Source: JAXLWB01 sp046328715
Lineage (GTDB): Bacteria > Chloroflexota > Anaerolineae > Caldilineales > Caldilineaceae
Direction of reading: 5' to 3'
Assembly: GCA_046328715.1 (NCBI GenBank)
Contig: JAXLWB010000030.1
Span: forward strand, 1-64,000
DNA: 64,000 nucleotides
Shown: positions 36,794-45,445 of the stretch, piece after piece
Layout: every line of letters starts with the position of its first letter
How positions within the stretch are numbered: position 1 is the stretch's first letter
Position numbers and translations under genes: made by a program
Notes under the pieces: model-generated
What the model was told of the DNA's origin: nothing
What the model saw: the letters and a program-made list of their open reading frames with translations, nothing else
The model's database searches: none

Positions 36794-37651
36794 ATGAGTA
36801 CCTATACCGATCTACTCGCCACACAGCCGCAACCACCCGACCGACTTTATTTTGCCACGGGCATTTTGCTCGATGCGCAGGATTTCCAGGCTGAGCAGCT
36901 TTTTCACCGGGGACGGTTGGCGCGCACGCTGGCGTATCTGCATGGCTATGGCACGGTGGCTGGGTTGCGGGTGGAGTGGAGTGCAGCCGTAGCTCCCGAC
37001 GCCAATAACCCAGACGGCAAAGAGGAACAGTTGCTGGTACAACCTGGCTTGGCGATTGATCGACTGGGGCGGCTGATCGAAGTGCCCCGTTCCGCTTGTA
37101 TCCGGCTCGACCGCTGGTACAAAAGCCAGGAGGCGAGCGATCTGGCTGCGGGCTTTCACGCTGCCCCGACTGATGGCGTGATCGTCGATCTCTTTATTCG
37201 TTTCGTCGCCTGCGAACGTGGCAAAACACCCGCCTTTGCCGCTGGTCCTTTTGACGCACTTGACGCCGTACAACCCTCTCGACTGCGCGATGGTTATGAA
37301 CTAGAGTTGGTGATCCGCAAAGAGGCCGAGCCCAAGCTACCCCTCGATCCGTGGGCCACCATCGACCCCAACGCTGCGCCGGAAGCAAAGATCAGCGCCC
37401 TACATGAGACCATCTACAGTGCCTGGCAAGAGGGCAGCGACGATTGGGATCTCGACGGTCCTGTGCCGCAGCAGGAACATGCGCTAGGGCAGGACACTAC
37501 GGCCCTTTTCCTCGCCCGCCTGATCCTACCCGCCGCCGAAGGCACACCTCCCACCCGCACCGACGGTGTTGCTGTGACGGTCAGCGACGCGAGCAGAAGG
37601 TTTGTCTACCCAACGAGTGCGTTGGCAAAGGTAGTGGGAGTGGGAGAGTAG
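36794..37651 (+). CDS. eCIS YFDG-motif family protein, short paralogue (285 aa)
   Basis: A 285-residue protein, first of three tandem relatives. The signature is YFATGILLDAQDFQAEQLF followed by GRLARTLAYLHGYGTVAGLR, a conserved helix then a beta region (LLVQPGLAIDRLGRLIEVP). The same pattern, YFDG-x-L-x-x-x-D-x-x-x-E-Q, opens many unassigned proteins of eCIS clusters in Actinobacteria and cyanobacteria, as I recall. A tail, collar or fibre-like structural role fits the position after gpI, but the role is not established. It has an AAGGAG start site. Confidence 0.7.
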   Translation: MSTYTDLLATQPQPPDRLYFATGILLDAQDFQAEQLFHRGRLARTLAYLHGYGTVAGLRVEWSAAVAPDANNPDGKEEQLLVQPGLAIDRLGRLIEVPRSACIRLDRWYKSQEASDLAAGFHAAPTDGVIVDLFIRFVACERGKTPAFAAGPFDALDAVQPSRLRDGYELELVIRKEAEPKLPLDPWATIDPNAAPEAKISALHETIYSAWQEGSDDWDLDGPVPQQEHALGQDTTALFLARLILPAAEGTPPTRTDGVAVTVSDASRRFVYPTSALAKVVGVGE

Positions 37652-37683
37652 ACACCGTCGCTTCCTACGAACCCTATTGATGA

Positions 37684-37720
37684 CTGGTAATTGCGTAATT
37701 ACTCAATTACCAATTACTGC
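37684..37720. repeat. Palindromic spacer element, word family E
   Basis: CTGGTAATTGCGTAATTA is followed at once by CTCAATTACCAATTACTGC, its near-complement, with almost no loop. Words are 7 bp (AATTACC, AATTACT). It lies between the 285-residue and 683-residue paralogue genes. A GAGAGG site follows before the ATG at 37740. Confidence 0.65.
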
Positions 37721-37739
37721 TTATAGAGAGGTCTCTATT

Positions 37740-39791
37740 ATGTTCAACCCAACCCGCGGCTCTGCCCGCGAATTAATCGACCGCAACGAGGTGGCGCGAC
37801 TGCGGGCTGCGAATGCCTTGTTGCTGGATGGTCGTATGCGGCGTCCCTACTATTTTGATGGCCGTTTCCTGACCGCCCAGGATCTGACCCGCGAGCAAAA
37901 CTACTTCCTCAGTCGCCAGGCGGACCTAGGGCGAGCCAACGGCTTTGGCGTGGTAAGCGGACTCGACGTTTCGATCAGCAGCAGCACGCGTGGCTTGCGC
38001 ATCAGCGCTGGTCATGGGGTGACGCCGTTGGGCGAGTTGGTGCTGCTGACCGATCCACTCGAAATCGACTTACTTGACCTGCCGACGATGCAACGGCTCA
38101 ATGCCGCCTTTGGCTTGGCGACCATTCCCAAAGAGATTGCCCGCAACCGTACTGGACTCTTTATCGTTGCGCTGCGTCCGGTCGAATATACCGCCAACCC
38201 GATTGGCTCTTACCCAACCTCGATCAGTGGCAAACGCACGGTCGAGGATGGCGACATTGTCGAAGCCGTCGCCATCAGCTTGATCCCCTACCAGGACAGC
38301 GGCACGCCAGATGAGAATCTTTCACGCCGCTCCGAAATTGCCCGGCGCATCTTTGTTGAACAGGAAGCACGTGAATTTCCAGCGGGCGTCTTGCCAATCG
38401 CCATGATCGCCCTCAACCGAGGCACCATCGACTGGGTCGATCCCTATCTAGTGCGGCGTGAGGTGGGTGCCGAGCAACAGGATATTCTGGGGTTAGGCTA
38501 TGCGCCACGGGCGCTGCGTGAAGCCCATGTGCAGCAATTTAACGCTCAGATGGCAGAAATCGTTGCCGCTGCCGCTGGCGATGCGACGAAACTGAAATTT
38601 GCCGCCGCCGAACAATTCCGCTGTCTACCACCGGTAGGGCGTATTCCCTTGGCGACCGTTGCCACTGATTTTACGCAGACCTTCTTCCCCCCCGAAGTCA
38701 ACGTCGATCTCTCAATCGTGCCGCAGGACGAGTTACCGATGCTGATTGAGGAGGCGCTCACCCTGCCCCCCATCGACCTAACGCTAGCTGGCGACGAGCA
38801 GGAGTCTACTTCGGTATTGCTTTTGGCGCCGATGACGCGTGCCGAGGTTCATCGACTCAGCTTGCAGTTGGAAGGCAAGTTGACTTTCACCCTGCGTTCG
38901 CCAGCGCCACTGTTGGTTGCCAGCCGCAAGCCACTCGATGTGTTGCGCGGTATTCGTTTACCCCGTCCTACACCGCTCGTGCTCGATCCCAGTTTGGTGG
39001 TTGATGCGCCCTGGCGCACAGCGTTAACAGCGACGGATACAATCTGGTATGTGCGGCGGCGCAATCTCAACTATTTCAGCGCCGTGGTTGGCATTGAGAT
39101 CACTGTACAGCCAGAGAATCCGAGCAATCCAGTCGAGCCACCGCCTGCACCGCCCAACAATGATGGAGGGAATGGCAACCCAACCCCGGATAATCCCCCA
39201 CCCGACAACCCGCCACCGCCTGCCATCCCTGAAGTCTTGACGACCCGGCTGGCTAGCATTGGCATTCGCGAACCATTCGAGGCACTCTTTACAGCCGCTC
39301 CTGCCGATGCGCAGACGGCAATGGTTGATTTGCTACTACTACCCCAAGTTGCCGCCTCGAATCTGTTCACCACGGCGGCGATCAATGACTTGGGTTTTGG
39401 GATTGCCGGACCGGTAGACGCAGCGCGAGTGGCACAGGTGGCAAAGCGCTTTGGCCGTGCCGATTTGGGGGATGGCATGGATCTGCTGGCCAAGGGCTTG
39501 CCCGCACTGCGCAAGAAAGATGCTGTCACCAACCTCACTGTCTCGGGTGCCGTGCCAGAATTGGATGGCGTAGGACGTTTAATCCTTCAGATTCAGAAGC
39601 GATTGGAATCGACCCCAACCATTCCACCGACCAAGTTGGAACAGACGGTGAAACCATTGATGGACGAACTGCTGGCCACGCTCTCTGCCAACGGCCTCAA
39701 CCCCACCGGTGATGCCTTGGTTGCCCATCGCCGAGCTATGGCACTGTTTGTCAGAAAAGCCACGACGGCACTGAGGGCTTTGTTGCAATGA
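37740..39791 (+). CDS. eCIS YFDG-motif family protein, middle paralogue (683 aa)
   Basis: A 683-residue protein, second of the three. The signature YYFDGRFLTAQDLTREQNYF lies at about residues 38-57, then GFGVVSGLDVSIS. The middle part is beta-rich. Residues about 470-495 are a Pro/Asn/Gly linker (PDNPPPDNPPPPAIPE), followed by a helical C-terminal domain. The linker suggests a flexible extension, as in fibres or adaptor proteins. GAGAGG precedes the ATG; a longer frame runs into repeat DNA and is rejected. Confidence 0.7.
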   Translation: MFNPTRGSARELIDRNEVARLRAANALLLDGRMRRPYYFDGRFLTAQDLTREQNYFLSRQADLGRANGFGVVSGLDVSISSSTRGLRISAGHGVTPLGELVLLTDPLEIDLLDLPTMQRLNAAFGLATIPKEIARNRTGLFIVALRPVEYTANPIGSYPTSISGKRTVEDGDIVEAVAISLIPYQDSGTPDENLSRRSEIARRIFVEQEAREFPAGVLPIAMIALNRGTIDWVDPYLVRREVGAEQQDILGLGYAPRALREAHVQQFNAQMAEIVAAAAGDATKLKFAAAEQFRCLPPVGRIPLATVATDFTQTFFPPEVNVDLSIVPQDELPMLIEEALTLPPIDLTLAGDEQESTSVLLLAPMTRAEVHRLSLQLEGKLTFTLRSPAPLLVASRKPLDVLRGIRLPRPTPLVLDPSLVVDAPWRTALTATDTIWYVRRRNLNYFSAVVGIEITVQPENPSNPVEPPPAPPNNDGGNGNPTPDNPPPDNPPPPAIPEVLTTRLASIGIREPFEALFTAAPADAQTAMVDLLLLPQVAASNLFTTAAINDLGFGIAGPVDAARVAQVAKRFGRADLGDGMDLLAKGLPALRKKDAVTNLTVSGAVPELDGVGRLILQIQKRLESTPTIPPTKLEQTVKPLMDELLATLSANGLNPTGDALVAHRRAMALFVRKATTALRALLQ

Positions 39792-39840
39792 AAGTTACGA
39801 GTTACGAATTACGAGCAACATCTGCGCAATTCGTAATTCC
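39792..39840. repeat. Palindromic spacer element, word family G
   Basis: Left arm words GTTACGA, GTTACGA, ATTACGA (39794-39814) pair with GCGCAATTCGTAATTC. The period is 7 bp. ATTACGA-type words are also common in spacers of filamentous cyanobacteria. The GAGG of the next gene follows directly. Confidence 0.65.
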
Positions 39841-39852
39841 CGAGGATCAACT

Positions 39853-42800
39853 ATGGACGTTCGACCGATTATAAAACCATTGCCTGGCGAAAATGTAGTT
39901 GCGGTGCAGCCAACGCTCGCTCCCGAACCCGAGGTGAGTTGGAACCGGCGACTCAACATCCATGCCGGACGCACACTCACCGACAGTGGGCTGACCACTG
40001 AGCAGAACGAGCGGGGCGGACGGCTGGCCACCGCAGGACAGAGTCGATCCCCAGGCGTAGTCACCGGTTTGGAAGCTGGGTTAGAGCAGACCATGAACCA
40101 GGCGGGTGTGACTGAGTTTTTTGTCCATGTCGGCACCGGGGTGGGGATAGCAGCCAGCGGTGAAATGGTCAATCTGCCCACGCCGCTGCGAGTCAACGCT
40201 CTCGCCCTGCCTGTCTATGCGCCAGCAGAACTGCTCGACGGCGATGAGTTGCCTAGCGAGGGGGGCGAAGCGGTACGCAGGTTAGGGCCTGCACTCGGTC
40301 AGGCATTGACACAAGAGATTCCACTGCCACGTGCGGGCATCCTTGTCTTGCAGCCGGTCGTCGCCCAAATTGTGGGGCGCAGCGAGCAGAGCGATTCCTG
40401 TGAGATCGATACGAGCGAGCTTGCCTTTGATGATCGGCAACTGGTCGACGGTTGCCGTCTGCTCTTCTTCACCTGGCCCACCGATCTGCTACCACTGCCC
40501 GATCCCGGCCCAACCTGGCGCAATCGAATCGCCTATACTATTTTCGAACAGGAACGGCTGGCCGAGGATGGCTTTCGCTGGCCTTGGGACGAAGTAGGCG
40601 TACCTATTGGATTAATGACACTCAATGAGGCGATGCAGCCGCAGTTTATCGACCGTTATTCGGTTGTGCGTAGCGGCGGCAAAGCCAAACGTCGCCGGGC
40701 CTTGATTCGTGGCGGCTCGCCCTTTCTCTGGCACGCGCGTATCCAACAGTTCGCCGAGGAAGTCGCCGAAGCAAGTCTGCTCAATCTGCCACCGGCGCAA
40801 CTGGCCGAACAGTTTAGCTTCCTACCGCCAGTGGGATTATTACCGCGCAATACACTTTCCTTCGACACTCAGATCGATCACTTTTTCCCTGGCAACTACC
40901 GCCTGAGTGCACGCCCTATACCGCTCGAACAGATCGATGGTGCTGTGCGGGAGAGCGCGCCTTTGCTGCCGCTACACCGAGGCGAGGCGGCGCAAGTTGA
41001 AATTTTAGTTCCCGTGCCACAGATCTGGTTTGATCCTGCGCTGCTGCAACAGGAAGTCATTTCACCCGAATTCGAAGAGACACTAACTGAGTTCATCACT
41101 AGACGTACCGAATGGCTAGGGCGACGCCAACAGGTACGCCAAATTGCCTCGGCCCTCAACCGTGCCATCAAAGGCAGCGACATCACCTTTCCAACACCCG
41201 ACCCGGAACAGCTTGAGAGTGACGAGCAAGTTTCGCCAGGTCCCTTTGACCCGCCCGAAGCAACCTACGGCACCGACACCAACTCATTCAACGAGACGCC
41301 CATCCTCACCGCGACCGACTTGAACACACTGCGCGATCATCTGCGCACCGCCACGCCACTCCGAGAAGACGAAGTGGCCAAGCTCGACGAACTCGGTGTC
41401 GAACGCTTTATTGATTTTCTAGACGGTAAAGTTCGCGGCGCAGATGACACCGTGGATCTTAACTTTTTGCGTGTGCAGACCGATATCTACCGGCTGCGAC
41501 AACAGGTGCTCGGGGCGGACGAGGCGACCCGTTTGGCAACCTCGCCCGTCCTAGCGGCCATCGCTAAAGGGACCAGCGCCTACGCCACCCGTCAAGATTT
41601 GGAGAGTTTTCTCACCAATCTCAAAGATATTCCCAATGGACCGGTTGGCACGCCCATAGTAGCAGGAGCAACGCCATCAGCGGCACCCCAGCCCGCAGCC
41701 GTACCGAGCGGCATCGGCAGCAGCCTCTCGGTTGCCGGTTCGTTGACCAAGCTCCAACGTCCGAGTAGTTTCACGGAAACACTGTTGAGCAGCGGTCTAG
41801 GCAACGTCGAACTCTCCAGCGGCTTAGTCAAAGACACCACGGGACTGGGCGATATCCTGACAAGACCAGGAAAAATCGATATCAACACGGTCGAGACGGA
41901 TCCAATTGTCGTCCGCCCTCCGACCAAGGACGACATCTCAGAACAATCGCAGATTGTCGGCGTGGCCTATGACTTTCGTACCACGACCGTGGTTGAACGC
42001 AGCCCGGAACCACCCGCCATTCAAACTCGCAACGCCGCCATCAGCACCAAATACAGCGCCCTGAACGAAATCATCGACATTGGCATCAATGTGGACGATG
42101 TCGTCGTGCCCGGCTTTCAGGGCGATGTCAGCCGTCGCCCGATCAAAGAGGTGAAGGAAGGTGGTTTGCTTGACCAGATTCTGAAGGGACAACACGACCC
42201 GCCCATCGGCGACGACCGGCACGAGTCAAGCTTCTTCAATGCCAGCGTCAAGGCATTGGAAAACACCGTGGCCGTGTTGCGCGGCGTAGAAGGGCAGATC
42301 AAATCCTACAAAGCTGTTCTCCAACGCAGCAGAGATACGCTGACTACCTTACAAAAGAATGCCAACGATGCCGACCGCCGCCTGAAGGAAATCGCCGACG
42401 AAGTGGCCGAGGCACGACATGATGTGGCAGTGGCGAGATCGTTGATGGCCGAAGAGCAGAAGCGCATCGACAATATCAATGCTCGCCGCCAAAAGATCTT
42501 GAACGAACAGGTAAATTTCCTGGTCTATCGTCGCCCACGCGTGGCACCCACGGTCATCCAGACGCCAGCGCGTACTATCGATCCGGGCTTTACCCAGCCG
42601 CCGATTACAGCTTGTCTCAATCGTCTGGTCAACACGCCGCCTGAGATTCAACAGATGGTCAACCTGATGCGTCGCGTTCCGGTATGTTATTTCATCAACC
42701 TGTTACCGCTGCTCGACCAGATTGATCGTCCGCAAACGCTGTTCCAAACTTTGCAGGCTGCCAAACTTTCGGCGCTCACGCTACAAAGCTTTCCGCCCGC

Positions 42801-43674
42801 AGCGACCAACGTTGCAAACACGGGATTCGTGCCAGCCACCTTTGCTGCGGTTAACACGAGTACGATCTCCAGTGCAGGTCAAGTTGGTATCATGGCTACG
42901 GCGAAACTGGCCAGCAGCATCACCAACGTACTGACTACACGACAAAGCATCGTCTCTCAGTTGCAGATCAACACGGCAGCTATCAATCTGGCTGACTTCG
43001 TTAGTTCAAGCTGGCAGAACAACCGTGATCGTGCAAGCTACATCGTAAGCGTCGGCGACCTAATCGATGGGGTGCATGGCAAAAGTGAGATCGCCCGCCA
43101 TTCTGCCCGCAAACTGGATGAGATCACGCATGCCGCCACCTGCCTCTACGAAGCGATGAGCGAGGTCAAGCCAATCCTGCGCCTGACATGGGCAGAGTTG
43201 CTCAGCCAGTACGATGCACCCATTACCCTGCGCAACCTCGCCAGCCTTCCCCGCTGGGGCGAAATCGAAGATGTACTCCAACGCCGCGAGATGCAGATGT
43301 TGGTGGATTGGCTCTATGCCCAAGTCTTCCCCACGCTCAGTGAGTCGGTTGAACTCATCAGCGATCTGGTGCGCATCTGTATTCTGCTCGCCAGCCATGC
43401 CCCGGTCAACCAGATCATCGCCGGCGCCATCCACGAGCCGGTGACCGTTCGACCCGGTGGGCAAATCAAGATCTCCGTCGACCCGACCTTTATTCGCATC
43501 GGCATGCCGGTCTTTGTCTACCAGAACGAGCGAGTCGTCGCCCAAGCCGTAGTCAACGACCTCGCTGGTGGCCTGGCCGCCGCCCGCGTCACCCAAACCA
43601 TGCAAACGTCGCTTCAGCTCGACAAAGGAGCCAAGGTGCAATTCGGCGAAATCCGAACGTTGGTGCGAGGGTAA
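39853..43674 (+). CDS. eCIS YFDG-motif family protein, giant paralogue (1273 aa)
   Basis: A 1273-residue protein, third and largest. The N-terminal motif GRTLTDSGLTTEQNERGGRL followed by SPGVVTGLEAG is a degenerate version of the paralogues' signature. A helix/beta body follows to about residue 600 and an Ala/Pro-rich linker near 600-625. A long coiled coil lies at about 790-900 (VLQRSRDTLTTLQKNANDA; VARSLMAEEQKRIDNINARR). The C-terminal 350 residues are helical, with a final small beta domain. Its size and coiled coil make a fibre, scaffold or tape-measure role possible; none is shown. GAGG precedes the ATG. Confidence 0.68.
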   Translation: MDVRPIIKPLPGENVVAVQPTLAPEPEVSWNRRLNIHAGRTLTDSGLTTEQNERGGRLATAGQSRSPGVVTGLEAGLEQTMNQAGVTEFFVHVGTGVGIAASGEMVNLPTPLRVNALALPVYAPAELLDGDELPSEGGEAVRRLGPALGQALTQEIPLPRAGILVLQPVVAQIVGRSEQSDSCEIDTSELAFDDRQLVDGCRLLFFTWPTDLLPLPDPGPTWRNRIAYTIFEQERLAEDGFRWPWDEVGVPIGLMTLNEAMQPQFIDRYSVVRSGGKAKRRRALIRGGSPFLWHARIQQFAEEVAEASLLNLPPAQLAEQFSFLPPVGLLPRNTLSFDTQIDHFFPGNYRLSARPIPLEQIDGAVRESAPLLPLHRGEAAQVEILVPVPQIWFDPALLQQEVISPEFEETLTEFITRRTEWLGRRQQVRQIASALNRAIKGSDITFPTPDPEQLESDEQVSPGPFDPPEATYGTDTNSFNETPILTATDLNTLRDHLRTATPLREDEVAKLDELGVERFIDFLDGKVRGADDTVDLNFLRVQTDIYRLRQQVLGADEATRLATSPVLAAIAKGTSAYATRQDLESFLTNLKDIPNGPVGTPIVAGATPSAAPQPAAVPSGIGSSLSVAGSLTKLQRPSSFTETLLSSGLGNVELSSGLVKDTTGLGDILTRPGKIDINTVETDPIVVRPPTKDDISEQSQIVGVAYDFRTTTVVERSPEPPAIQTRNAAISTKYSALNEIIDIGINVDDVVVPGFQGDVSRRPIKEVKEGGLLDQILKGQHDPPIGDDRHESSFFNASVKALENTVAVLRGVEGQIKSYKAVLQRSRDTLTTLQKNANDADRRLKEIADEVAEARHDVAVARSLMAEEQKRIDNINARRQKILNEQVNFLVYRRPRVAPTVIQTPARTIDPGFTQPPITACLNRLVNTPPEIQQMVNLMRRVPVCYFINLLPLLDQIDRPQTLFQTLQAAKLSALTLQSFPPAATNVANTGFVPATFAAVNTSTISSAGQVGIMATAKLASSITNVLTTRQSIVSQLQINTAAINLADFVSSSWQNNRDRASYIVSVGDLIDGVHGKSEIARHSARKLDEITHAATCLYEAMSEVKPILRLTWAELLSQYDAPITLRNLASLPRWGEIEDVLQRREMQMLVDWLYAQVFPTLSESVELISDLVRICILLASHAPVNQIIAGAIHEPVTVRPGGQIKISVDPTFIRIGMPVFVYQNERVVAQAVVNDLAGGLAAARVTQTMQTSLQLDKGAKVQFGEIRTLVRG

Positions 43675-43820
43675 AGCCCCGAGCGACACGATAACGGAAT
43701 TAAGCCCAAAGGGCCATCCTAGGACAGCCCACGGGCACCGCCCTGGGTGTATGGATCCCATATACACCTAGGGCGATGCCCATAGGTTAGCGTAGAGCGC
43801 CCCGATGGGGCTACATTGGA
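43675..43820. repeat. GC-rich palindromic spacer element
   Basis: GGGCACCGCCCTGGGTGTAT (43733-43752) pairs with ATACACCTAGGGCGATGCCC (about 43762-43781) across a short loop, giving a strong hairpin. An outer pair (GCCCAAAGGGCC and GCCCCGATGGGGC) flanks it. It is unlike the AT-rich word families. It could terminate the structural operon or stabilise it upstream of the next gene, whose ATG lacks a ribosome binding site. Confidence 0.65.
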
Positions 43821-43826
43821 TCAATT

Positions 43827-45311
43827 ATGCGCGATTGCCGAGTCAACCACCTCCATGTAAAGACTAGTGCTCCGGACGCCGTCCGTCAGGCGGCATTGCT
43901 GGTGGAAGATGGATTGCGTACGGCCTCCTTCCCGGATGAGGGTGGACGTTTGGTGATCGTGCGCTCGCTGGCGTTGGGGCGAATTGGGCATGCGGCTTCG
44001 GCGCTAACAGTATCAATGCAGATCGAGCAGGCATTGCAACGGCTGCCACGTCACCTCGTTCATGCCACGGCAGCGGAGGCGGGCACAGCCGCAGCAGTCT
44101 ACTTTCGCCATGAAGCTGAGGCCTTTACGATCTTTGCCCTGCAACTGGCCAAAGGAATTGCGCCGACTGACTGGTTCTGGCAACGGCTGATTCCCGCCTA
44201 TCGACCACAGTTGGGCAATGACGAGGGAGTACGTTTGCTTCTGCGTACCATGCTGGCACATCGAGAGAGTAAAGTTCTTCTCACGCATCTGGTCAAACAG
44301 ATGGTAGAGGCTGGAAAAATCAGCATTCTTCTCGATCCATTGCAGCCCCAGGATGGCACGCACTTGTTGCAACACTTTGGCTGGCAGTCGCCAACATTTG
44401 TGGAACAGAACGTTTCCCCTCCGCGGCATCACAAATCGACTTTGGCGACAATTTTGCAACAGTGGATCGGCAAATGGGGAGCCACCGATGACCGCACACT
44501 CTGGCTAGCCAATCTCCTCACTGCCATCGAAGAGCCGCTACGCCTGGAAGATACGCAGTTGAGCCAACGGAGCATGGCCTGGATTGATCAAGTCGTAGCT
44601 GCTCCACCAGAGAACACGATTGGCAAGAGAGTAGACGCTGAATTCATCGAAGATAGCCATCAACCTACACGCCAGCAAAGCGAGGTTGACGCACCAAGGC
44701 AGAGGGCAAAGCGCAGAGCAACTGCTGCGGATCAAGGTTTGACCGACACCTTCTTGCAGCGTAAATCCAATTCGACGATACCTGCTGGCATTCAACAGTC
44801 CGAACAGGTCGTCGAGCCAACAAATGCAGAGGTGGTCGAAGATACACTATGGGAGCAAGACCTGGAGCGCACCGTTGCCGGCGGACTTTTCTTCCTCCTC
44901 AATCTGCTCAACCGCCTGTACTTCGGCGATTGGTTGTTGAAGCATCCGCAATGGCTGGAGGCCGGGTTGTCTCACCATTTGCTTGCGCGACTTTGTCAAC
45001 AACTCTCGATTGAAGCAAGCGACCCAATCTGGCAGGTGATCGCCTTAGAAAAGGAAGACAAGATCCCAGGTGACCTTCAGTTGAGCTGCGACGCTTGGCT
45101 CGACCAACTAGCCAATTGGTGCAGTGAATTCGTCGAACTCGATCTGGCAACGGTCGTGCTGCGTCCCGCACGATTGCATGCCACACCAACGCACATCGAC
45201 CTCTACTTCGACCTCAACCAAGTCGATCTGCGGCTTCGCCGGATTGGGCTCGACTTCGATCCGGGTTGGGTTGCTTGGTTCGGTCGGGTAGTGATGTTTC
45301 ATTATGGGTAA
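43827..45311 (+). CDS. Unassigned eCIS protein before the ATPase
   Basis: A 494-residue soluble protein with no named family. The N-terminal half is helical (FTIFALQLAKGIAPTDWFWQ). A charged, low-complexity stretch lies at about 265-340. The C-terminal part has a helix GGLFFLLNLLNRLYFGDWLL and a beta ending with DPGWVAWFGRVVMFHYG. It sits in the slot held by the tape measure (afp14) before the ATPase in Afp clusters. The hydrophobic GLFFLLN helix recalls tape-measure-like CIS_TMP proteins, but the match is too weak to name it. Confidence 0.65.
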   Translation: MRDCRVNHLHVKTSAPDAVRQAALLVEDGLRTASFPDEGGRLVIVRSLALGRIGHAASALTVSMQIEQALQRLPRHLVHATAAEAGTAAAVYFRHEAEAFTIFALQLAKGIAPTDWFWQRLIPAYRPQLGNDEGVRLLLRTMLAHRESKVLLTHLVKQMVEAGKISILLDPLQPQDGTHLLQHFGWQSPTFVEQNVSPPRHHKSTLATILQQWIGKWGATDDRTLWLANLLTAIEEPLRLEDTQLSQRSMAWIDQVVAAPPENTIGKRVDAEFIEDSHQPTRQQSEVDAPRQRAKRRATAADQGLTDTFLQRKSNSTIPAGIQQSEQVVEPTNAEVVEDTLWEQDLERTVAGGLFFLLNLLNRLYFGDWLLKHPQWLEAGLSHHLLARLCQQLSIEASDPIWQVIALEKEDKIPGDLQLSCDAWLDQLANWCSEFVELDLATVVLRPARLHATPTHIDLYFDLNQVDLRLRRIGLDFDPGWVAWFGRVVMFHYG

Positions 45312-45431
45312 CTGCACTACACAAAGCACACAAGAGGATGCACAAAGGGTACTGAAAGGAAAGCGAGAAAACTCTTGTGTACTCCGTGATCTCTGTGCCT
45401 CCTCCGTGATCTCTGTGTAGTGCAGTTGCCT
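45308..45431. repeat. Palindromic spacer element before the ATPase
   Basis: GGTAACTGCACTACACAAAG pairs with CTCTGTGTAGTGCAGTTGCC, a long imperfect stem. The right half also has the direct words CTCCGTGATCTCTGTGCCTC and CTCCGTGATCTCTGTG. The outer arms end 14 nt before the ATPase start, where CAAAGG is the only candidate site. Confidence 0.65.
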
Positions 45432-45445
45432 CTTTCTCTCAAAGG

